A DNA stretch of 64,000 bases from Roridomyces roridus. Taxonomy: Eukaryota; Basidiomycota; Agaricomycetes; Agaricales; Mycenaceae. Positions 56,358-64,000 of this stretch are shown piece after piece (the stretch's first letter is position 1; every line of letters starts with the position of its first letter). The translations under genes and the position numbers were made by a program. The notes below the pieces were generated by a model. The model did no database searches, was not told where the DNA came from, and worked only from the letters and a program-made list of their open reading frames with translations. The stretch lies in the NCBI GenBank assembly GCA_029378245.1, contig JARKIF010000020.1, forward strand, positions 372,001 to 436,000, in the 5' to 3' direction.

Positions 56358-59282
56358 TCAAATCCACAGACAGACAGCCAGGCTGTTTGGACGCACCACG
56401 CGCAATCCGCCGTCTTTATATCTCGAAAGGTTCGGGATGAGAAAGGTACTCGAATCTGCCGTCGTAGTTTGCGTGATTTCGATGGTGACCTGAGGGTTGA
56501 ACTGAGCAAACTAAGGTATTCAGACGACCGGGATTTGACTTTCGAGACGTACATGAGGCGTCCCAGGTCGACTGAAAGCGGGACTTCCTGAGCGGCTGCT
56601 GCCAGGCGAATCCCACTTGAAGGTTTTTGGGTTGGAGGAGGGGGCGCGGACGATCTCCCGGTGTGCGGGGCGAGAGTTTAATCTGTATGGGTTTGTGGTT
56701 CGTTGGAGAATTGAGATTCGGGTGAGGGGACTCACGAGACGAGGAGGGAGTTGGTGTATACTGGTATCCAAAGCTTGGGCTCCGAACGAAGAGGAAGGGA
56801 GGACGGGAGGACGCACGCTTTGCTAGGAATGTGTATAATGCGAACCAGACGACTAAACGCGGTTGGCATGTAAAAGAGCTCGAAGTCTACACTGCGGATC
56901 GCTTACAGTTATGTTTCATCGTCTGAAACTAAGGGCAAGTTCGTTAGGACTCGGATGGCAGAGATAGTCTATTCCACATACACTGATCACGACGGCCACG
57001 GATGTCATGCTGCCCATTCGAATCAGAATCTGCAGTTGGACAACAAAGCTTGATTACTGCACCTCGTAATGAACCCGGTCTCTGGGAAGACAGTTAGAAT
57101 CAAACCAACAGGCATGTCAACTTACGAATCGTCCAAGAGACCAACCGATCTATCAGCTTGTCGCTCCTATCAGCATGCGTGAGCGCGCCCCAACCCCCCA
57201 AGAAACGCATTCGTGAATAAGACGCGCACCTGGGAAAGTTATACGCCGAATACATCCGCTTGAGGTACTTGCACATAGCCACGCAAATGACGACGTCCAG
57301 AACAGCGCCGATATTCAGCGCGCAGGTGATAAGCCAGCCGTAGGTATCCTGGAGCACGAAGTAGTCGGGCTCCCTCGGGACGTCGAGCAGTGCCTCGGCG
57401 GACATAGCCATCCCTCCGATAAACCTCAGCAGTCCGAGACCCCAGCAGAAGGCACTGAGGTGGATGCGCCCGGAGAGGATGCGTATGCGGTAGGTGAAGA
57501 AGCCCTGCGGAGGGGATGTCAATCATGTTGCGAGGATGCGGAAAGGATACGTGCCTGGACTAACGCCGTGATCAACGTCTCAAAAACGGGGGTGATGGAA
57601 AGCGCGTAGGAGTTGGCCGGCTTCTCCAACTCTGGAACTCCCGCGAGGACGATGGTGAAGTAGTAGATGGCTTGGCACGACGCGATGGAGTGAAAGACTT
57701 CCAAGAATCTGTTGGGTGCGGAAAATGAATCAGAATGGTGTATATGCGTCCTGACTTGATGGTACCTGCTTTTAAGGGCCATTGCTTTCGCATGGCAATC
57801 CGAGTCTATGGGGAGGGCCCAAGGAGGGCCAGGAGGCCACAAGGGGAATTAATGATGGACAAGGATATTTTGTCGTTTGTTTGGGTGGTGGAAATGCACA
57901 GGGCTTGATCTTGGCTTGATCCGTGGGTCACTGGTGCGAGGTGGTGCGAGGTGGCCCGGGTGCGAGGTGGTGGGTGACCGTGGGCAGCAAGCTGCAAGCA
58001 TCAACGGAACTGTCACCTGCAGATGCGCGGAAGAGGTGAGCCGAGGTTGCCGAGCTGCCAACGGAACGGAACCGTCATCGGCTGTCTTACCCGATGGACC
58101 GTGGTCCCGTTCCGCGTCGGTCAAGTCAAAGTCAAGGTTCTGCCGCCTGCGACTCTCGGTGGAGATGAAAACCCAAGCCGTCGGAAAAGATACATGTTCA
58201 TGGTGTCAGGGCAAATGACAAAGAGGCAGCCAAATGGAGACAGAATGCCCCAACAATTACCCGAAAGAGAAAGCATCCCAACACCGACACTGACGTCACC
58301 GACAAAAGTGCGACCCCACTCTGGCGGGAAAACGGCCGACAAGACCGAGCTTAAAAATAAATTTTTAAGACTCGGAACTCACAGAACAGATCCAACCTAT
58401 CCGCGTCCGCCGCGAATCAATCACTCAGCTGTCAAGTCGCGGGCAGGACGTACCAGTAGCTTCAAGCCCGTCCTGTCTGCATGGCAGTGCTGGAAATACA
58501 CGTATCCCTGCAATGCGACGACGCCGAACATGACCAAGCTGCAGAACACCTGCTTTTAGGGGCCATTGCTAGCGCATGGCAATCCGAGTCTGTCAGCATT
58601 GAATGCCAAATTTGAAAATTGAAATACATACCTCATCTCTGTCTAGTGAGGAAGTGTGGAGCAAAGACGGGAAGGCTCAGGGTATGGTGCATAGGAGCAG
58701 CGAGCGATAACGTGATGTTGAGCTATGCGGACTTTTAGACCAGGGAGACAGTCAGGGAGAGTTGGAGGAGAGGGAAGATGTTCAATTTGCCCCGACCACA
58801 CTGCATTGAAGTTGAAATTGCACCAGGTCTGCGTACAGAATGTCGTGGAGTTGGCCAGCTCGGCAAGGCGGCGCCAAGATGATGGAAACTGCAGTGGGCT
58901 GGGTTCAATACACAAAAAGCACAAGTTTTCGACTGGAGGGCCAGGTGAAAGTTGAACGTTGAACCAACGTTGAACGGATGTCGAACGGTCGTATGTGGTG
59001 GTGCAAAGCAAGAGGCGTGCTGTCACCGGCTGTCAAACAGTTGCCGTTCGCCGTCGGAGGCCGTCGGTGGAGATCGTAACACATCGGCCGGCAGAGAGAT
59101 CCGTGTTCGAGCCATTACTAAGAGCAAATGAGTAGTCAAAGACGTCATCAATCAAAAAATGGACCCCACTTTGGCGGAAAACGGGCCGATAAGACCGAGC
59201 TTAAAAATAAATTTTTAAGACTCAGAACCCCGACTTCCATGACTCCCAGAATGGCCGGAGCGTCTACGCCGTAGGGGATCAT
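56358..59282 (-). CDS. DUF6534-type multi-pass membrane protein (copy C), interrupted by two insertions
   Basis: The same exon plan as copies A and B, with every exon frame intact: complement(join(56358..56501, 56553..56682, 56736..56760, 56817..56852, 56907..56928, 56982..57009, 57063..57081, 57126..57166, 57230..57504, 57555..57708, 58383..58396, 58454..58549, 59229..59282)), 345 residues if the insert in exon 1 is spliced. The intron between the 14 nt exon and the next is enlarged by the element at 57767-58376. A second copy of that element (58551-59226) splits exon 1 between VMEVG and VFCSLVM. Removing it from 59228 to 58550 uses GT and AG dinucleotides and restores the protein exactly. 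If it is not spliced, the gene is dead. Intron 3 has a GC donor, as in copy B. Confidence 0.6.
57767..58376 (-). mobile_element. Family T element, copy 1 (inside an intron of DUF6534 copy C)
   Basis: 610 bp. The plus-strand ends are TGCTTTTAAGGGCCATTGCT and TTTTTAAGACTCGGA, flanked by ACC and ACT (3 bp duplication with one change). The uninterrupted sequence is preserved in copy B (53651-53661). It contains the AT palindrome TTAAAAATAAATTTTTAA near one end and no coding sequence. Confidence 0.75.
58551..59226 (-). mobile_element. Family T element, copy 2 (inside exon 1 of DUF6534 copy C)
   Basis: 676 bp. Ends TGCTTTTAGGGGCCATTGCT and TTTTTAAGACTCAGA, exact 3 bp flanks ACC/ACC. The empty site is visible in copy B as GAACACCCCGACTTCC. 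The interior differs from copy 1 apart from the ends and 'ACCCCACTTTGGCGGAAAAC'. Confidence 0.8.
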
Positions 59283-59739
59283 GCGCGTTGCGGAAGAAGG
59301 AAAGTGAAGGGGAAGGGGAGGGACAAGAAGGGGAAGCAAAAGTCGTCAAGACTGGAGCGAGAGAAGGAAGAGAAGTCCACAGTCCCCATTTTGCTTACGG
59401 CGTCCAATATATAGTCCACAAGAGTGTTGGGATTATCTGACCAGATGGGATATGAAACAATCAGACGTGCGCTCTATCCAGCGCTCTATCTACTTACTTA
59501 CTCGTACCGTCAACTAGACTATGGACAGATGCGCCACACCATCTCCCGAAATTGTCGTCCAAATCTCGTCGTGTTGAAAACTCTTTTCTACTTCAAGCTA
59601 CTCCTCGAGCACTCCGGCCTACTCCGGCGCTACTCTGATGGACCTCTCGATCAGACTCAGCTCATGGGTACAATGGTACAGATAATCGCTGTACAGCTCG
59701 CCCGGTGGCGGAGCCTATATGCATCGAATGCGACGGGCA

Positions 59740-60833
59740 GAAGCCATCAGGAAACACCTCCCCAGGTATTTTTGGCACATTTTGCCAAAATTTGCCAAAA
59801 ATATTGAGAATAGCTGAATATCCGAAGAATGAGCAAGAATATGTTAGTCCCAACAAAAATACCAAAACTTTTGGCACTTTTGGAGTGGATATTGGCATTG
59901 GTTGAACCTTGCCAACAGAGCAGAAATGAAGAATGAAGCAGAGGGGGAACATTGCATCTCAGTGGGAGCAAAACATTCACCATTAGCTCTGCCCACTGAT
60001 TGTGGATCAGGAACAGTCAGGCACAGCTGATAATCAATGACTGACAGGAACTTACAGAAGTGATTGGGATCTCAGTAGCTAAGGCTATTTTATTTAAATG
60101 ACAAGGATAATTAAATGATGTTTCAAAGGGGAGTTGAACCAGGGACCTCCTGTAAAAGGTACAGACAACATAAAGGGGGAAGCTTACTACTACACTACAA
60201 TAGAGACATGAGTGTGGCAATCTTAGCTCCCATGATGTGACCCCATGAGTCCAACAGTATTATGCACCAACAGAAGAGCACTCAGGGATGGGCTTAGTGA
60301 GAGATGAAAGCCAATCAAGGGCAGATGTGCCTCCACTTCATAGTCCAAAGAGACTGATCTTGTTTGAGGTGCACCACAGACTCTATACCAGAAGACTGAG
60401 GTGAGTTGGTGACCTGGAATACAAGACTTCCTGGCTGTGGATGGATGACTAGAAAGTTTGGCAAATTTGCTGAAACATACCTCAAAATATCTGGCCCACC
60501 AAAAAAAGTTTGGCCAGTTTGCTGAGAAATACCTCGAAATTTCTGGCTCCCCAAAAAAAGTTGTGATATTTTGGCAAAGCTTTCAGAAATTTTGGTGGAC
60601 AAGCTCTGGTCAGTTGGAATTGGTACTTTATACAGGTGTACAGCAGCTACCTTTAATGTACTGCATTTTGATCAGGTTCCCAATGTCATACTGATGAAAA
60701 GCAAAATCTCCATTTTGGAAACTTTGTCAACATTGGGCAAAAGTTTCGAGAATGACTGCAAAATATTTGAGCTGCGAGATATTTTTGAAAGATTTGCGAT
60801 AAAATATCCAGGGAGGTTTTTCCTGATGGCTTC
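59740..60833. mobile_element. 1.1 kb inverted-repeat element inside the F-box pseudogene
   Basis: Left end GAAGCCATCAGGAAACACCT and right end (reverse complement) GAAGCCATCAGGAAAAACCT match for about 28 bp with few differences. The interior is AT-rich with repeated 'CCAAAAAAAGTT' and 'GAAATACCTCGAAATTTCTGG' blocks. A degenerate tRNA-like stretch (minus strand, about 60120-60215) lies within it. The duplication length is unresolved. Confidence 0.65.
60118..60215 (-). repeat. tRNA-like sequence inside the 1.1 kb element
   Basis: Minus strand: TTGTAGTGTAGTAGTAAGCT resembles a D arm and GGTCCCTGGTTCAACTCCCC a T arm, with an intron-like insert between. The acceptor ends do not pair (TCTCTAT against TTTGAAAC), so it is a pseudo-tRNA or SINE. 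Confidence 0.45.
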
Positions 60834-61245
60834 CACCCGATGAATGCGGCGATTTTCGACTAGGGACGCTGCTGCTGCTGCTTGACCATTATGTAACGGG
60901 GCGCTGGGACCTCGCTTCGAGGTAGTTTCTGTAACAGAATGTGCATTTACTCAGCTGACTCACATTTTCACCTTCCCCGCGCCGCAAATCGTCGCACTTC
61001 TTCGGCTCGCCTCTTCAACGCGATCAGCCGACGAGACCGCATCTCCGCACTTACCGTCGGCGGGGAGCTCATCTGCCCTCGGCGCCTACCTGTCTTTGGG
61101 TGATACGAACGACGTCGTCGGCCGCGAGTCCTGTCCGAGTAAAAACGAGTTACTTTCCGAGACTAGCACCTCAACGGATGCAAGATATCGATTATGATAA
61201 AATCAAGACAACCACATAGCCCTAGTGCGAATTTGCCGTGCAGGC

Positions 61246-61502
61246 ACAGCGGTTTTCAAAACAGTATACGGGTTTGGAGCCCCGCTCCACGTACATTTTT
61301 GCTGACCTTTGTTTGACGGAGAGTCGAGCTTCTGCTCCACTCAACTCCACAACTCAATTTAAGAGCTGTGCCAGGGCTAGACGGCATTTCCCTTTCCGGG
61401 CAGGCGAGTGGAGTCGAAGCAGACTCGCCGGCATACGGGGCTCAACACAAATGAAGGTGGAGCGCTGCATCAAAACCCGTATACTGTTTTGAAAACCGCT
61501 GT
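61246..61502. mobile_element. MITE with 30 bp perfect terminal inverted repeats
   Basis: 257 bp. Both ends begin ACAGCGGTTTTCAAAACAGT and the match continues perfectly for 30 bp. The interior is non-coding. No clear target-site duplication is seen next to the ends. Confidence 0.8.
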
Positions 61503-61599
61503 AATTCAACGCTGGCCTCCAATCTCACTCATGCCCTGCTAAGAGAGTATCTACTGCTTCATTCAGATGCATCAGCCTCTCAATTGTAAAAAATGGTTG

Positions 61600-61840
61600 T
61601 CCTTCAGGGCGGCTACGGCTTGGCCGGGAATCGAACCCGGCGTCGGAGATCGCAGAAGGACATGAAGACAAGCCTCGCTCTGCGATCTGTTTCGAGCTAA
61701 TAAATTCTTGAGATCTCAACGCTTCTCCATTATCTACTATGCAAAGAAAAAGGGGAGAGTTGTTTCACGAGATGATTCAGAACCGGCGCAGGAATTGAAC
61801 CCGCTCTCAGCGCGTGCGCGTGAACAATGGCCGCAGACTC
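61600..61840 (-). repeat. Two tRNA-like T-arm fragments
   Basis: Minus strand GCCGGGTTCGATTCCCGGC (about 61626-61644, next to a long GATCGCAGA/TCTGCGATC hairpin) and GCGGGTTCAATTCCTGCGCC (about 61785-61805). No complete cloverleaf. Confidence 0.45.
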
Positions 61841-61915
61841 ACTTTGTCACCTTCAGACATCCGGCCTCGATGCAGCCTTGTAATGTGGCATTTAACGTTG
61901 ACTCATATCCTTTGT

Positions 61916-62804
61916 TCCGAGTCTTAAAAATTTATTTTTAAGCTCGGCTTTATCGGCCGTTTTCCCGCAAGTATGGGGTCGCACTTTTTCGATGACGTCA
62001 GTGTCGGTGGTGGGATCACTTCCATTCATGGTAATTTTTCGATCATTTTGTCTCTTTTTGGTAGGCCCCTTGTCATTCACCTTTACACATGAACATGGAT
62101 CTTATCATCTTACCTGTCGGCCTAGGTCCAAGGTTACGATCTCCACCGAATGCGAGAAGCAGATCGGATTCAGTCGGCAGGCCGCGCTTTCTTCCGGTGG
62201 TAACCACTAGTGATGGCCACGGGTGCGGTGACCCGCGACGGGTCACGGGTACGGGTGGCGGCGGGTACGGGTACGGGTCACCAACTCGGACCCGTGGGCT
62301 GACCCGTGGCCGACCCGTGGATCTTCTGCAAGCCGCGAACAATGCCGGGGAGAGCCGTAACAAGTTAGAGTCGAATTCAATGACATAAATTCACATTTTG
62401 AAGACGAACAGAAGGTGGGAGCAGCCACCGGAAGCCGCGGCACGCCGGCAACCACTGACCCGCGCCTAGCCGACGGGTACCCGTACCCGCGACAACGGGT
62501 ACGGGTCAAGCGCGGGTGCGGGTGCGGGTGGGTCCTCTGTACCTCACGGGTCACCCGTGGCCAACACTAGTAACCACTTCTCACTTTTCGACTCTGATGA
62601 CCTCTGTGCTGTTGTACCGTAATGTCCACGCAGCGCGCTGTTGTTTCCGCGGTACGGTTCCATTGGGAAATTCCATCCAAGCTTCAACTTCTTGACTCTC
62701 TACGCTCTACGCTCTACTTAACAGTCCGCCTTAATCCTCGCTCAATCCCGATTCCACAGCCCCAGACTCCGATTGCCATGCAACAGCAATGGCCCTCAAA
62801 AGCA
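61916..62804 (+). mobile_element. Family T element, copy 3, opposite orientation, with nested hAT MITE
   Basis: Starts TCCGAGTCTTAAAAATTTAT and ends GCAATGGCCCTCAAAAGCA, the reverse of copies 1 and 2. Flanks are TGT and GGT (one mismatch). Without the nested element at 62208-62569 it would be about 520 bp. Confidence 0.7.
62208..62569. mobile_element. hAT-type MITE with 8 bp target-site duplication
   Basis: Terminal repeats TAGTGATGGCCACGGGT and (reverse) TAGTGTTGGCCACGGGT, flanked on both sides by GTAACCAC (62200-62207 and 62570-62577). The inner part is GC-rich with many CGGGTACGGGT-type repeats and no coding frame. The 8 bp duplication and TAGNG ends are the hallmark of hAT elements. Confidence 0.88.
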
Positions 62805-64000
62805 GGTATGTACCAGCTTCGAGCCTTGGTGTTGGTCAATTGAACTCCAACTTCCGTGACTACAAATTTGAACGTGTCAAACAAAGCAACGGGTCAAAGA
62901 GTGCCATGCAGTTGGTCCAGCTCTAGTCTCTTTTACAGACCCTCGACGCTCCGCAAGCTCCACCTCCTTGCGAGGGACAAAGTTTGAAGTCAGATTCATC
63001 CTGCAGGGCCAAACAAAAGGATTGGGCTACCGACAAACGCACGCATCAGCGGGAATCGAAGCCCGGACTGAGAATGAAGTCAAGAGACTGAGCGCGGTTC
63101 GGGCAGCAGGGCAGCTGGCTAATCTACTCAATGGCAGCCTCTAGGTTCATCGGCGTTTGAGCGATATGGAGTGAGTGATTTTCCCTTGTAGAGGGGAGAG
63201 GACGAAGACTGAAAAAGAGGTAAGGCTCGGAATGAAAAGTGGGCATCAAATCGAACCGAGCATCTACTTTCCAGATCCCAGATGGAAAAAGGAAAACAAA
63301 CACGGCGGGGATTCAAACCCAAAGAATAGTGTGTAGTGTCCTGTCAAAAAAATTCCCGACCACATTTGGAAGGCCGTGTCAACGACAGCGTCTAGGCCGG
63401 CTTGCCGGGTGATCGGATCAGACGCGGAACGGCGTGGGTGACACGGCCGGGTACGACGAGAAGGTCGACGAGCTCGAGAACGTCGAGAAGAGACGAGTCG
63501 AGCACAACGAGACGAGTTGAGTCTCGGCGAATAGGCGAGTCGGGTTGTGTCCGTGAGGGAAGAGAACGTAACCCGTAAGCCAAAGTAGCGCTGGAGATTA
63601 GACGAGGTAGAATCTACTGTACATGAGATTCTACCCAAGTATAAATACTAAACACCTCAGGAGTGTTCTCCTGTACGATCGATCCCTGACCCTTAATGAC
63701 CCCTACGCGGCTCCTCTCTTAATAGAGTTAAGTGGAGCGCCTCCTGTAACCCTATAGGTTACCCCTCCTTGGCATGATCACTGGATCATGCCGTGGATGT
63801 TGTGTGACTGTGTTTAAACCCCTCGTCGGGTTCTAACACGGCGCGTCGGGTTCTGTCCTAGCAACCCTTCCCGCGCTGGACAAGTACTGTTGTCCTATCG
63901 TTCGAGTGATGGCTCTTGAGCTGTCCTCCTTACTCGGGCGGGCGACATTCCTATCGAGGAACTTGTCGTGCGTAGACCGAATGTATGTTTTGTTGATGAC
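62805..64000. other. Right-edge region: tRNA-like scraps and possible LTR
   Basis: Minus-strand T-arm-like pieces near 63050-63070 (CCGGGCTTCGATTCCCGC) and 63302-63320 (TTTGAATCCCCGCC). From about 63340 on there is a regulatory-looking stretch with a TATAAATA at 63641-63648 and short hairpins (AGGAGTGTTCTCCT, GGCATGATCACTGGATCATGCC), as in an LTR or promoter. No coding sequence is seen before the window ends. Confidence 0.35.

Larger units (their letters stand above)
59585..61140 (+). pseudogene. F-box-like pseudogene (homologous to 54716) split by an element
   Basis: 59585-59740 matches 55063-55230 of the intact gene (CTTTTCTACTTCAAG..., GCCCGGTGGCGGAGCCTAT). 60834-60940 matches about 55242-55325, and 60950-61140 matches about 55705-55930 (GCGATCAGCCGACGAGACCGC). 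Roughly 380 bp between the last two blocks are missing, the 5' end is gone and frames are broken. With DUF6534 copy C it repeats the copy B/54716 gene pair. Confidence 0.7.

Overview
This is a stretch of a fungal nuclear genome, almost certainly a mushroom-forming basidiomycete (Agaricomycetes). The evidence is the many 47-71 nt introns with GTRNGT donors and CTRAC-like branch sites close to the acceptor, the large number of F-box-like genes, three multi-exon DUF6534-type membrane protein genes, an HsbA-type secreted protein, a MYND-finger protein, a CaaX pheromone-like peptide, and intron-containing tRNAs. The region is accessory in character: genes are sparse, many F-box copies are decayed, and repeats fill much of the space.

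Layout. 0-7.1 kb: the 3' end of an F-box-like gene, a secreted SMP-30-like beta-propeller, an HsbA-like secreted protein and a minus-strand F-box gene. 7.1-13.1 kb: gene-poor, with an inverted-repeat element (8.1-8.6 kb), a 57-residue CaaX pheromone-precursor-like gene (10.4 kb) and a tandem ~0.6 kb repeat carrying tRNA-like B boxes (10.9-12.9 kb). 13.2-14.9 kb: a secreted choice-of-anchor-B type protein. 15.1-18.5 kb: tRNA-Cys and a swarm of tRNA-derived repeats. 19.1-22.0 kb: a class-II-hydrophobin-like gene and a broken F-box/LRR gene. 22.9-27.0 kb: a 1.36 kb element with long inverted ends, then dimeric tRNA-derived repeats with a datable nested insertion. 27.0-38.5 kb: an F-box gene, a basic low-complexity protein, tRNA-Asp, an F-box gene shortened by a stop codon, an unknown two-exon gene and a coiled-coil/proline-rich protein. 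38.6-48.5 kb: a broken kinase-like family gene, F-box remnants, a MYND protein, a second tRNA-Asp and an SDR enzyme. 49.5-61.1 kb: three DUF6534-type membrane genes interleaved with F-box copies; the last two form a segmental duplication. 61-64 kb: nested MITEs, tRNA-like scraps and a possible LTR.

No operon-like pathway is visible. The secreted or surface proteins (SMP-30-like, HsbA-like, anchor-B, hydrophobin), the membrane proteins and the F-box proteins are all lineage-expanded families. The most interesting biology is (1) a pheromone-like precursor with an internally duplicated CaaX module, (2) a class II hydrophobin cysteine pattern in a basidiomycete, (3) a short-element family whose 3-bp target duplication would itself supply splice sites inside a membrane-protein exon (introner-like), and (4) several tRNA-derived SINE families, including a dimeric one. 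All family calls come from reading motifs by eye; no database search was run.
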